DNA from: Pleionea mediterranea
Lineage (GTDB): Bacteria > Pseudomonadota > Gammaproteobacteria > Enterobacterales > Kangiellaceae
Direction: 5' to 3'
Length of the DNA: 64,000 bases
NCBI RefSeq assembly: GCF_003148745.1
Contig: NZ_QGGU01000002.1
Location: 124,001 to 188,000 of the forward strand
The number at the start of each line of letters is the position of its first letter. The stretch's first letter is position 1. Shown in pieces: positions 27,637 through 36,178 of the stretch. The notes below the pieces were generated by a model that had not been told where the DNA came from, did no database searches, and worked only from the letters and a program-made list of their open reading frames with translations. The translations under genes and the position numbers were made by a program.

Positions 27637-27646
27637 AGGAGAAACT

Positions 27647-28027
27647 ATGACGTTATTTGGCAAGCAATTGAGTACTGCGAACACTAAAACCGGCTTAGGT
27701 CTTAAAGCGGGGTTCAGTGTGTTAGTGAGTTTGACACTGTTTGCCTGTGCCAGCGACTCTTCGGTGACACCGCTTAATGTGACTCGCATGTTGTTTGGCT
27801 ATATCGAACCGCCAAAAGCGGAGTCGGTTATGACGTCATTAAGAAAAGAATACAATCGCTGTATGGCGATTGATGATTCTCGAAATTGTGTGCAGCTGGC
27901 CTACGATCAGGTTCGGGTGACTCAGGGGCTGGATCCCAAAGCCATCCCAGAAGGTTATGTTATCGTGGTTCAGGAAGAGATCGAAAATCCTAAACCATCC
28001 AGCGAGCAATCTTCAGACAGTCAGTAA
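27647..28027 (+). CDS. Small lipoprotein of unknown function downstream of typA
   Basis: A 126-residue protein. A lipobox-like stretch (LTLFAC followed by ASDSS) near residue 36 comes after a longer than usual n-region, so the true start may be internal, although AAAGGAG precedes the ATG at 27647. The mature part has two cysteines (NRCMAID and NCVQLAYD) that could form a disulphide, and an acidic tail. The family is not recognised. The 10-base spacing indicates co-transcription with typA. Confidence 0.75.
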   Translation: MTLFGKQLSTANTKTGLGLKAGFSVLVSLTLFACASDSSVTPLNVTRMLFGYIEPPKAESVMTSLRKEYNRCMAIDDSRNCVQLAYDQVRVTQGLDPKAIPEGYVIVVQEEIENPKPSSEQSSDSQ

Positions 28028-28362
28028 TTTCATAGAATCAAAAAAAACCGGCCAGGGAGGCCGGTAATTGTGTCAATATTTGCAGGTAGGAGATTGACAC
28101 TACACATTTTAGGGACTGAACAAATAATAATCTGTAAGCCTGTCGTGCAATTCCTTGTAAGACAAGTTCCATTCTTTTCATATAAATCTCGTATTTATGC
28201 AGACCTCCATTTCATTCTCTGGTTTTTATCGATCAAGTTCACATAGTGAGATATTTTGTTCGGGATCCGCTATTTGCGAGATTTGCGTGCTAACATTAGT
28301 GAAACGCTTTAAGGCATTGTCACATCAACGATTGATACGCACACAGAGTGTTATGGAGAGAT
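28028..28362. other. 335-bp gap with a hairpin; otherwise nothing recognised
   Basis: The only clear structure is the GC-rich hairpin at 28039-28064. No small gene with a good ribosome-binding site was found before the prolyl-aminopeptidase homologue. Confidence 0.4.
28039..28064 (-). terminator. GC hairpin with T-run on the minus strand only
   Basis: ACCGGCC and GGCCGGT form a seven-pair stem with a five-base loop. The eight A before it give a T-run only for a minus-strand transcript; on the + strand the stem is followed by AATTGTG. It may still end the typA transcript inefficiently. No minus-strand gene is known upstream. Confidence 0.6.
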
Positions 28363-29340
28363 ATGCAGCTCTTATACCCGGAAATTAAAGCCTATGCCAA
28401 GCATCATATGGATGTTGGACACGGCCATGAAATCTACTACGAAGAAAGTGGCTCCGAAGATGGTACTCCGGTTGTTTATGTGCACGGAGGACCGGGGACA
28501 GGGTCGGTCAGTTATCACCGTCGTTTTTTTGATCCTGAAAAATACCGCATTATTTTAATTGACCAGCGCGGCTGTGGCTTATCGAAAGCAAAAAATCCTT
28601 TAGCGCAAAACACCACCGAACATCTGTTGGATGACATGGAAGCCATTCGCGAAAAATTAGGAATTAATCGTTGGGTTGTATTTGGCGGCGGCTGGGGCGC
28701 AACCTTATCGTTGTTGTACGCACAAAAATATCCGGAGCGTGCTCTGGGGCTAATACTGCACAGTGTGTTTCTGGGACGTCAGCAAGATATCGACTGGATA
28801 TTTGAAACCGGTGTTCCAAGGCTGGTGCCCGATTACTGGGAAGAGTTCACCCAGTCGCTGCACGCCAGTGATACCAAAAATCTGCTTAAAGTATTTTCTG
28901 ATCGACTGGAAGGCGACGATGATCTGGCCCGTATGTCGGCGGCAAAGAGTTGGGCCGTCTGGTATGCGCGCAGTAGCCTGTTGCATCATTCCAGTGCCTG
29001 GCTTAAGCGTTTTAATGATCCCCATGTTGCCAGTACCACTGCCCGGATCCAGGCGCATTATTTTCGTCATGATTGTTTTATTGAGCCGAATCAGGTGTTG
29101 CAACATTGTGAGCAGTTAAGCGATGTGCCCGGCATTATTGTGCATGGGCGATTCGATTTACTTTGCCCGCTCGACTGTTCCTGGTTATTGCAACAGGCCT
29201 GGCCGGAGGCCGAACTTCACATCATTCGTGACGCTTGTCACGCCAACCTTGATCCTGGCATAACCGACGCCCTGGTTCGTGCCGCTAAAGAAATGCATAA
29301 AATAGTGACCCATGATTGCTCTGATTCAGCGAGTGACTAA
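28363..29340 (+). CDS. pip: Prolyl aminopeptidase homologue lacking the nucleophilic serine
   Basis: A 325-residue S33 alpha/beta-hydrolase that aligns end to end with bacterial proline iminopeptidases: [28 protein letters not shown], then [12 protein letters not shown] (acid) and DACHAN (histidine). The nucleophile elbow, normally GGSWGS, reads GGGWGA here: residue 110 is Gly, encoded GGC at 28690-28692. The cap domain and the rest of the triad are intact. The ATG at 28363 matches the family start ([12 protein letters not shown]); GTG 28348 is an alternative. It overlaps dtd by 29 bases. Activity as a peptidase is doubtful. Confidence 0.85.
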   Translation: MQLLYPEIKAYAKHHMDVGHGHEIYYEESGSEDGTPVVYVHGGPGTGSVSYHRRFFDPEKYRIILIDQRGCGLSKAKNPLAQNTTEHLLDDMEAIREKLGINRWVVFGGGWGATLSLLYAQKYPERALGLILHSVFLGRQQDIDWIFETGVPRLVPDYWEEFTQSLHASDTKNLLKVFSDRLEGDDDLARMSAAKSWAVWYARSSLLHHSSAWLKRFNDPHVASTTARIQAHYFRHDCFIEPNQVLQHCEQLSDVPGIIVHGRFDLLCPLDCSWLLQQAWPEAELHIIRDACHANLDPGITDALVRAAKEMHKIVTHDCSDSASD

Positions 29341-29755
29341 CGCCGACGTCGTGGTAGACGGAGAAACGGTAGGTGCCATCGACCAAGGGATAATGGCACT
29401 AATTGGTGTGGAAAAGGGCGATTCGGAAGCGCAAATAAAACGCTTATCGGAACGATTGCTCGGTTATCGTATTTTTTCTGACGCTGAAGGTAAAATGAAT
29501 TTAAATTTACAACAGATCGGTGGCGGCTTGTTATTGGTACCACAGTTCACTCTGGCGGCTTCAACTGAAAAAGGTATGCGTCCCAGTTTTAGCTCTGCGG
29601 CAACGCCAGATGTGGGTCAGCAGCGTTTTGAACAGTTTGTTGAAGTCTGTCGGGCGAAACATAATCCGGTCGCTACGGGCGTATTTGGTGCCGATATGCA
29701 GGTGACTCTGTGCAATGATGGCCCGGTTACTTTCTGGTTACAGGTGGATCCTTAG
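29312..29755 (+). CDS. dtd: D-aminoacyl-tRNA deacylase
   Basis: A 147-residue enzyme that hydrolyses D-amino acids from mischarged tRNA. The family motifs are the start MIALIQRV, the substrate cross-motif in [16 protein letters not shown] and the C-terminal NDGPVTFWL (Gly-cisPro pair). The reading frame begins inside the preceding gene, whose last 29 bases it shares, so translation is probably coupled. Length is normal. Confidence 0.95.
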   Translation: MIALIQRVTNADVVVDGETVGAIDQGIMALIGVEKGDSEAQIKRLSERLLGYRIFSDAEGKMNLNLQQIGGGLLLVPQFTLAASTEKGMRPSFSSAATPDVGQQRFEQFVEVCRAKHNPVATGVFGADMQVTLCNDGPVTFWLQVDP

Positions 29756-29831
29756 CGCTAGTTAAATAGTGCTAGAAGAGATCAAAGTATACTGATTAGG
29801 GTTTCATTTGTTTGAGATAGCTTCTATATAT

Positions 29832-29868
29832 TTTGAACGGTGGTTTAAATAACCTCCGTCCGTTCAAA
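29832..29868 (+). promoter_or_regulatory. Long hairpin with competing arms upstream of the L7/L12-like-domain gene
   Basis: TTTGAACGG pairs perfectly with CCGTTCAAA across a 19-base loop. That loop contains GGTT-TAAAT-AACC and a second CCGT that can compete for the ACGG of the left arm. It could end the dtd transcript or lie in the leader of the next gene, whose CAGGAG ribosome site is 33 bases on. Confidence 0.45.
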
Positions 29869-29914
29869 CAATACTATTAATTATAAAAAAATTTATTTGT
29901 CAGGAGATTGTATT

Positions 29915-30496
29915 ATGTCGCTACCGGCACAATATGATGTGTTACTCAGTGGCGAGCTGAGTCAGGAAAAAGCTGAGGTTGTTGCTGCACTGTCTAAGTT
30001 ATTTAAAAAAAGTGAGCAGCAGATAGATGCATTGCTGAATAAAGCGCCGGTTGCCGTGAAAAAAAATGTTGAAGAAACCGTGGCGCAACAATATAAGCAA
30101 GCGATTGAAAAGCGTGGCGCTTTGGTGATCCTTGAGCAACAAAAAAATGCGCTGCATGACAGCTGGAGCCTTGAGCCTACCGACGAAGAAGCTGAAAAAA
30201 GTGTAACTGGAAAAGCGTCCTACGTTGCAAAGGATATTGAGTCAGATTTTCAAGCCGCTCCACAGCGGTCATCCGCATCCGTTTCCGATGAAGAACACGT
30301 CAGTGCCCATTCAGAGCATACGTCTTTACCCGATGAGTCTTTTGAGTCTGATAATGACGACATAGTCTCGAAAAAAGACGACCTAGAATCGAATAGTGAC
30401 AGCATAAGTGCGGATAACGATCCTCATCATGAATCTGACGAAGCTGAGTCGTCAGGCTGGAAGTCAAAAATAAAAGGTTTGTTTAATAAAGACTAG
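29915..30496 (+). CDS. Unknown protein with an N-terminal ribosomal-L7/L12-C-like domain and acidic tail
   Basis: A 193-residue protein. Residues about 1-70 (YDVLLSGELSQEK, LSKLFKKSEQQIDALLNKAP, VKKNVEETVAQQYKQAIEKR, GALVILE) have the pattern of the small alpha/beta domain found at the N-terminus of many uncharacterised gammaproteobacterial proteins. The rest is low-complexity, rich in Ser, Glu and Asp, ending in a basic WKSKIKGLFNKD. Start ATG 29915 with CAGGAG eight bases upstream. The tail may be an anchor or interaction peptide. Function unknown. Its stop codon overlaps the MITE-like element. Confidence 0.7.
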   Translation: MSLPAQYDVLLSGELSQEKAEVVAALSKLFKKSEQQIDALLNKAPVAVKKNVEETVAQQYKQAIEKRGALVILEQQKNALHDSWSLEPTDEEAEKSVTGKASYVAKDIESDFQAAPQRSSASVSDEEHVSAHSEHTSLPDESFESDNDDIVSKKDDLESNSDSISADNDPHHESDEAESSGWKSKIKGLFNKD

Positions 30497-30628
30497 AAGA
30501 CTGCTCAAAAGTAGCGAGCGAAGGTGAGACAAGGCAGGTTCGAGAAAGCAGTGTTTACACACAGTAAAAAAATATTTTGAGTCGAAGTTTAACGCTGTAT
30601 CATCACAGCCATTTTTGACATAGCTTCT
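30495..30628. mobile_element. MITE-like 134-bp element with imperfect terminal inverted repeats
   Basis: The left end starts AGAAGACTGCTCAAAA and the right end, reverse-complemented, starts AGAAGCTATGTCAAAAA. They match over about 16 of 22 positions, including a perfect outer AGAAG. The interior has no reading frame but contains further small palindromes (GTGTTTACACAC). The flanking T/TA on each side could be a two-base target. The left end overlaps the TAG stop of the preceding gene. Confidence 0.6.
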
Positions 30629-30743
30629 AATACAATCTGAAGAAGTCAGATTACTCTAAAGATTCACATCTAAAGAACTTTCATAAAACAACTATCATAT
30701 TGGCTAAAGCAGCATATTTTAAGTGCTGCTTTAGTTATCTGTT

Positions 30744-31286
30744 TTATTCCTGAGTTGCTTTTGTCGGGGCACTTTGTTGCTCCACCAGGTTAGCCAGTTG
30801 TTGATAACTGTAATTGGTTTGACCTTCCATTGAAAATTTAAATAAGGGCAACAGTGAACGCCAAAACAAACCTTTGGGTTTAACGGTGTTGTTCGACACA
30901 ATAAGTGTTTTATCTTGTTGTTGCTTAAAGTGAATATCCACTTCGTTAACAAGCATTTCGTTTTCTAAGGTAAAGGAAAACTGCTTACCGGGTACAATGG
31001 TATTGACGGTTTCAAGCATTTCCATTTCTTCTCCGTTATGAATCATGACCAACTTCCACTGACTGCCCTCGGTCATTGGCGCGCCTTTCACTGGCTCAAA
31101 CCGAATAAAACCGGGTAACCACTTGGCGGTATTACTCGGATCGCTAAAAACAGCGAAGGTTGTGTTTCGATCTGCATTGACCAAGGTTTCTGTTTGGTAA
31201 TCAAATTCTTCTATAAAAGCACCAATGCTAAAGAAAATTAAAATCAGCGCCGTCAAAACCTGTATGGTTCGAATTATTTTTTTCAT
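30744..31286 (-). CDS. SRPBCC-fold (START-like) membrane-anchored protein
   Basis: A 180-residue protein. An N-terminal membrane helix (IQVLTALILIFFSIGAFI) is followed by a SRPBCC/polyketide-cyclase-like domain (LVNADRNTTFAVFSDPSNTAKWLPGF) with the family's typical W-P pattern. These domains bind hydrophobic ligands in a deep cavity. The membrane anchor suggests a lipid-related role; the neighbouring lysophospholipid gene on the same strand is upstream, 50 bases away, and may be co-transcribed. Confidence 0.78.
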   Translation of the reverse strand: MKKIIRTIQVLTALILIFFSIGAFIEEFDYQTETLVNADRNTTFAVFSDPSNTAKWLPGFIRFEPVKGAPMTEGSQWKLVMIHNGEEMEMLETVNTIVPGKQFSFTLENEMLVNEVDIHFKQQQDKTLIVSNNTVKPKGLFWRSLLPLFKFSMEGQTNYSYQQLANLVEQQSAPTKATQE

Positions 31287-31335
31287 AAGTTACACTCGAT
31301 ATTATTATAATATTTTTTGTAAAAACGGTTGTTTA

Positions 31336-33216
31336 CTAAGGTGTTTGTCCTCTTAGTTCAAATACCTTGTTAAACAGATAGTTTGATGTTGCTTTATCAG
31401 CCGGTACAGGCTCGGCAATGGTAAAACGAATTTTTGACCAGAATCTTCGCGGAATGGTCCCCATGGCAGGACCATCTTTGCGACTGAAAAAACTGCCCCA
31501 CAAACCGCTTAATGCCATGGGAACAACCGGTACCGGTGTGCGCTGAATAATCTTATCAATACCGCCTCTAAACGGAAGCATATCACCGGTTGATGTAATT
31601 TTTCCTTCGGGGAATATACACACCACTTCCCCTTCCTCCAGATATTCGGCAACTTTATCAAACGCTTGATTCATTAGCTCGGGGTTTTCTTTAGCCGATG
31701 CTATGGGTATCGCCTTGGCAGTTCTAAAAATAAAGCTGAGAATCGGTGTTTTAAAAATCCGGTGATCCATAACAAAGCGAACCGGGCGACGACAACACCC
31801 AGCGATTATTAACGCGTCCATAAAGCTGACATGGTTGCAGACCAGAACACAGGCTCCCTCTTCAGGAATTTTATCCAGTCCTTTCAGTTTTATGCGGTAA
31901 AGGGTATTAACCATAATCCACACCAGAAAGCGCATAATAAATTCTGGTACCAGAGTAAAAATGTAAATTGCAACAATTACATTTAAAACGCCAGTGATTA
32001 AAATGATCTCTGGCACAGTGACATTGAAAGAAATTAATATCATCGCCATAGTGCCAGATAAAACCATGAAAAATGCATTTAGAATATTATTCCCGGCGAT
32101 GACACGTGAAAGGTATTGACGATCACATCGCTGTTGGATCAAGGCGTATAACGGCACAATAAACAAGCCGCCAAATGCACCTATAAGACTGGCATCAATT
32201 AATACGCGCCAGTTGCTCCAGTGTTGCAAAAACTCTGATGCGGATAACTCAGGTAATGCGCCTGTTGCATGATTGGCAAAAAATAAATCTATACTAAACA
32301 GTGTCATTCCAAAGGCGCCTAAAGGCACCAATCCTATTTCAACTTTTCGACCAGACAATCGTTCACAAATAAGTGAGCCAATACCAATGCCTAATGAAAA
32401 GAAGGTCAGAAGCAACGTAGTAACACTTTCTTCTCCACCCAAGGTGTGTTTGGCGTATGTGGGTATTTGCGCCAGTATGGTGGCGCCAAAAAACCAGAAC
32501 CATGAAATACCCAGTACCGACAGAAATACCGTTCGGTTTTTGGTCATAAATGAAAAGGTACGCCAAGTTTCAGTAACAGGGTTCCAGTTAATTGTCAGTT
32601 GAGGGGCAACGGCTTCTGCACTTGGAATACGTCGTGCACTTAAATAACCTGTAATAGCAATGGCAACAATAACTATGCAAACAATAGCGGGTCCAAAATT
32701 ATCAATGGCAATTAAATTACCACCGACAATAGTGCCAATCAGTATGGCTAAAAAGGTCCCCATCTCAATTAAAGCATTACCGCCTACCAGCTCTTTTTCT
32801 TGTAGATACTGCGGAAGTATGCCGTATTTAATTGGGCCAAACAGAGTTGATTGAAGTCCCATCAAAAATAAAATAAGCAATAAAAATGGAATGCTTTGTA
32901 AATAAAAGCCAACACACGCCAGTAGCATAATGCCTATTTCTAATAGCTTTATTCGCCGAATGGCCAGAAACTTAGGGTATTTTTCTGCCAGTTGTCCACT
33001 GGTAGCAGAAAAGAGAAAGAAGGGTAAAATAAATATAATTGCCGATAGGTTTATCAGTAATCCTACATCTTCGGCAGCACCACTGGAGAGTTGATAGGCA
33101 AACAAAATAAATAAAGCATTTTTATAAACATTATCATTAAATGCGCCCAGTGCCTGGGTAATAAAAAAAGGTGAGAATCGTTTTTGTTTTAATAATTGAA
33201 ACTGACTGCCAGACAT
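31336..33216 (-). CDS. Fused MFS lysophospholipid flippase-acyltransferase (LplT-PlsC)
   Basis: A 626-residue fusion. Residues 1-400 form an MFS transporter resembling LplT (SPFFITQALGAFNDNVYKNALFILF). Residues about 430-626 form a PlsC-type 1-acylglycerol-phosphate acyltransferase with the HX4D motif NHVSFMD and FPEGKIT. The known E. coli pathway flips lysophospholipids inward with LplT and reacylates them with Aas. Here transporter and acyltransferase are one chain, but the acyl-ACP synthetase domain of Aas is absent, so the acyl donor must come from elsewhere. Confidence 0.9.
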   Translation of the reverse strand: MSGSQFQLLKQKRFSPFFITQALGAFNDNVYKNALFILFAYQLSSGAAEDVGLLINLSAIIFILPFFLFSATSGQLAEKYPKFLAIRRIKLLEIGIMLLACVGFYLQSIPFLLLILFLMGLQSTLFGPIKYGILPQYLQEKELVGGNALIEMGTFLAILIGTIVGGNLIAIDNFGPAIVCIVIVAIAITGYLSARRIPSAEAVAPQLTINWNPVTETWRTFSFMTKNRTVFLSVLGISWFWFFGATILAQIPTYAKHTLGGEESVTTLLLTFFSLGIGIGSLICERLSGRKVEIGLVPLGAFGMTLFSIDLFFANHATGALPELSASEFLQHWSNWRVLIDASLIGAFGGLFIVPLYALIQQRCDRQYLSRVIAGNNILNAFFMVLSGTMAMILISFNVTVPEIILITGVLNVIVAIYIFTLVPEFIMRFLVWIMVNTLYRIKLKGLDKIPEEGACVLVCNHVSFMDALIIAGCCRRPVRFVMDHRIFKTPILSFIFRTAKAIPIASAKENPELMNQAFDKVAEYLEEGEVVCIFPEGKITSTGDMLPFRGGIDKIIQRTPVPVVPMALSGLWGSFFSRKDGPAMGTIPRRFWSKIRFTIAEPVPADKATSNYLFNKVFELRGQTP

Positions 33217-33276
33217 AGCTTCTCCAAATAGCTAATGCGTAGTTAAATTATAAGACCTATGTAGAGGTTAATAGTT

Positions 33277-34089
33277 TTAGGATTTTTTTACCGCGCTTAA
33301 ATCCACAGGCCAATCAAAAAAAGTTGCGCTGTTCAGTGTGGTAATTGCCGCAATAATTTCGTGATCAATATTGCGCGCTTCTGCTACTCGGCGGCAAACT
33401 TCTGGGAGATAGCAAGGTTCATTACGATTGGATTTGGCTTTAATGGTTTTCGGCATTAAAAAGGGCGCATCGGTTTCTATCATTAATCGATCATTCGGGA
33501 TCAATTCGATAGCATCAAGCAGCGACTGATTTCGCCGGTCGTCACAAATCCAGCCAGTAATGCCTATGTACATATCCAGCTCAAGATAGGCTTGCAGTTG
33601 TTCTTCGTCGCCAGTAAAGCAGTGCAATAACATTTTATTCAGCTTGGCTTTGTACTGGTGCAATATGCTGACCATTTCGTTATGGGCATCGCGTTCGTGC
33701 AGGTAAACCGGTAATTGATGTTTGCAGGCCAGCTCAAGCTGGGTGGTAAATACATTTATTTGTTGATTGGGCTCAGAATAATTACGGTTAAAGTCGAGGC
33801 CGCATTCACCAACGGCAACCACAAAAGGGGATGCGTAGAGAGACTCCATCATCTGCCATTTTTCATCGTCCATTTCCTTGGCATCGTGTGGGTGGCAGCC
33901 GACGGTACAGCGCAAATGCATCGGATATTTTTCGCAAAGTTCAACGGCGCGTTTGGAGTGATCAAGATCGGTACCTGCCAGCACCATACGAGACACGCCC
34001 GCATCTATGGCGCGTTGTATAACTTCATCACTGTCTTTGCTAAATCGGCTGTTGGTCAGGTTGACGCAAATATCCGTCCAGATATTCAT
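33277..34089 (-). CDS. tatD: TatD-family metal-dependent hydrolase/DNase
   Basis: A 270-residue TIM-barrel hydrolase. The N-terminus IWTDICVNLTNSRFSKD follows E. coli TatD (DIGVNL rather than the DxHxH form). Further motifs are VGCHPHD, VAVGECGLDFNRN, LHCFTGDEEQL, ITGWICDDRR and IETDAPFL. TatD acts as a 3'-5' exonuclease in DNA damage processing. The start is set at ATG 34089; a longer form to 34122 adds residues not found in the family. Confidence 0.92.
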   Translation of the reverse strand: MNIWTDICVNLTNSRFSKDSDEVIQRAIDAGVSRMVLAGTDLDHSKRAVELCEKYPMHLRCTVGCHPHDAKEMDDEKWQMMESLYASPFVVAVGECGLDFNRNYSEPNQQINVFTTQLELACKHQLPVYLHERDAHNEMVSILHQYKAKLNKMLLHCFTGDEEQLQAYLELDMYIGITGWICDDRRNQSLLDAIELIPNDRLMIETDAPFLMPKTIKAKSNRNEPCYLPEVCRRVAEARNIDHEIIAAITTLNSATFFDWPVDLSAVKKS

Positions 34090-34248
34090 GCAGGAGTCCC
34101 CTGTTTTATTATTGTGGTGCAACGCTGCACTGGCGCAACAAATATTCGCCCTGTCTGCAGCTCTATATCCATTAAGCAGTAGCTCACTGCTATTGAAGCA
34201 CTGCCCAGTCCATGCTGCAAGTAAAAACTCGGTATTGAGTAGGCTCAG

Positions 34249-35259
34249 TTAGCTATTGCTGCAGTAGAGTGGAATTTGCGCATGATTGCCCTGCCAGTGG
34301 CTGATGTCGTAATGCAGGTAATCACCATCGTCTGACCATTGGTGCAGGCCGTTATTGGTAAGAGCTTTAAAATGCAGTGATGGACTGACGAGCTGATACT
34401 GGTCACTTTGCTGCAGGTGGGTAAGGTAAAGACTGGTTAGCTTGTTTGATTGACTCGAAAGCGTCGCTTTAAAACGCACAGTCACCGGATAAGGGCAGCG
34501 ATTGATAAAGGAGATGCTATTGGTTAATAGAGAATCGCTATCCGGCAAGGATGTTGATTGAATGTATTGATGATGAGCAAATGGGTAGCTCGCCGCCATA
34601 GCAATTTTATCCAGTGCAGATAGCTTTAGTGTGGGCTCCAAATCGTGCGATCGGTCTTCGAGCCATTTTGCCTCGGTGGGGTAATTCATAATAGAGTGAT
34701 CATCATAGGGGAACCACCAGCTGGTGTGCGCATCAAGCGGACGATTGACAGACTCACAACGAGATTTGGCATCGCTTACTTCGTCGCTTAAACGTTGCTG
34801 ACAACTGACTTGTTGTTGCTTCAGCCAGTGATTACCGTAAGGCCAGTGTGGGTGGCGGTACTCGTGTTCGAAACCCAGTACATGACCAAGTTCGTGCAGC
34901 GCAATACGGTTTTTGTAATCATCAGAAAGGTGACTGGAAGCCAAACTATTGAGATACATGGTGGCTGTATTGTCATGGATATCGCTGTGAGCACCAAAAC
35001 GGGTGCCATCGTAACGGCTAAAGGAAATACGTAGGTGACTGCCATTGTCTGGTTTTTGCCGAGTAAATCGAAAGGAAATATTGCCAAACCGGCTCCAGGT
35101 TGTCGCCGCACGCTTAACAATATGTTGCATGTCAGGTGTGCCGTCGAGAAACCACACGGTGAGTGTTGAGCCATTGGGCCATCGTTTGTCTGGCGTTATC
35201 ACCGCTGCTGACAGGGGCAGAAAACAGGCGGTGATAATAAGAAAAAGCAACTTGCGCAT
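34249..35259 (-). CDS. Secreted astacin-like zinc metalloprotease
   Basis: A 336-residue secreted protein. The signal peptide is MRKLLFLIITACFLPLSA from ATG 35259; the longer frame to 35457 overlaps rpe and is not credible. The catalytic zinc motif HELGHVLGFEHE and a Met-turn SIMNYP place it in the metzincins, close to the astacin pattern HExxHxxGFxHE. The C-terminal 100 residues form no recognised domain. It is probably extracellular or periplasmic; the substrate is unknown. Divergent from rpe. Confidence 0.87.
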   Translation of the reverse strand: MRKLLFLIITACFLPLSAAVITPDKRWPNGSTLTVWFLDGTPDMQHIVKRAATTWSRFGNISFRFTRQKPDNGSHLRISFSRYDGTRFGAHSDIHDNTATMYLNSLASSHLSDDYKNRIALHELGHVLGFEHEYRHPHWPYGNHWLKQQQVSCQQRLSDEVSDAKSRCESVNRPLDAHTSWWFPYDDHSIMNYPTEAKWLEDRSHDLEPTLKLSALDKIAMAASYPFAHHQYIQSTSLPDSDSLLTNSISFINRCPYPVTVRFKATLSSQSNKLTSLYLTHLQQSDQYQLVSPSLHFKALTNNGLHQWSDDGDYLHYDISHWQGNHAQIPLYCSNS

Positions 35260-35335
35260 TAACAGCCGATTTATTGGGTAATGAAACGAATTAACGTAGA
35301 ATATACCATTCTTTTTTAAACTGTGAGATTGAACC

Positions 35336-36016
35336 ATGCAACAAACGCCTGTCATTGCGCCATCCATATTATCTGCTGACTTCGCCAGACTGGGTGAAGA
35401 AGTTGAAACTGTCCTTGCCGCCGGTGCTGACTGGGTGCACTTTGATGTGATGGACAATCACTACGTACCCAATTTAACCATTGGCCCCATGGTGTGCCAG
35501 GCATTGCGTGATTACGGTATCAAGGCGCCCATCGATGTGCATCTGATGGTAAAGCCAGTGGACAGAATTATTCCTGACTTTGCCAAAGCAGGTGCCAGTT
35601 ATATCTCTTTTCACCCGGAAGCTTCGGAACATGTGGATCGCACCATTCAGTTGATCCACGATAATGGATGTAAAGCGGGTCTGGTTTTAAATCCGGCGAC
35701 CTCATTAAATCATCTTGAGTATGTGCTCGATAAACTGGATATGGTGTTGCTGATGTCGGTGAATCCCGGTTTTGGTGGGCAATCGTTTATTCCGCATACG
35801 CTGGATAAATTGCGCCAGGTACGCGCGCTTATTGATCAATCGGGGCGTGATATTCGATTAGAAATTGATGGCGGCGTTAAAGCCGATAACATTGCCGATA
35901 TCGCTGCCGCCGGTGCCGATACTTTTGTTGCGGGTTCCGCTATTTTTAACGCCGATGATTATCAGTCAACCATCCAAACCATGCGCTCAGAAATTGCAAA
36001 ATCGCAAACTGCATAA
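35336..36016 (+). CDS. rpe: Ribulose-phosphate 3-epimerase
   Basis: A 226-residue TIM-barrel enzyme interconverting ribulose 5-phosphate and xylulose 5-phosphate. Signatures are [46 protein letters not shown] and [11 protein letters not shown]. Length is normal. The stop codon lies inside the first unit of a 15-bp tandem repeat. Confidence 0.96.
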   Translation: MQQTPVIAPSILSADFARLGEEVETVLAAGADWVHFDVMDNHYVPNLTIGPMVCQALRDYGIKAPIDVHLMVKPVDRIIPDFAKAGASYISFHPEASEHVDRTIQLIHDNGCKAGLVLNPATSLNHLEYVLDKLDMVLLMSVNPGFGGQSFIPHTLDKLRQVRALIDQSGRDIRLEIDGGVKADNIADIAAAGADTFVAGSAIFNADDYQSTIQTMRSEIAKSQTA

Positions 36017-36071
36017 TTACAAAACGCATCGTTACAAGTTGGATAATTACAAGTTCGATAGTTATATTGGA
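36012..36071. repeat. 15-bp degenerate tandem repeat beginning at the rpe stop
   Basis: Units at 36012, 36027, 36042 and 36057 read CATAATTACAAAACG, CATCGTTACAAGTTG, GATAATTACAAGTTC and GATAGTTATATTGGA. The rpe TAA is within the first unit. Spurious frames through it show a pentapeptide period because 15 is divisible by three. Confidence 0.9.
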
Positions 36072-36178
36072 TAGCTTCAAACCATATAGTTAAGCTTTTA
36101 TAAGCCACATGCAATTGACAAGCAAACGAACAACACGTCAATTGCATCGGTTGCTGCCCGTCTGAGCGTGAGATAGCC

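Noticed and set aside
30540-30560. GGTTCGA string suggesting a tRNA T-arm
   Set aside because: No acceptor, D or anticodon stem can be built around it; it is inside the MITE-like element.
35260-35457. N-terminal extension of the astacin-like protein
   Set aside because: It would overlap rpe by more than 100 bases and precede a good signal peptide; the ATG at 35259 is the real start.
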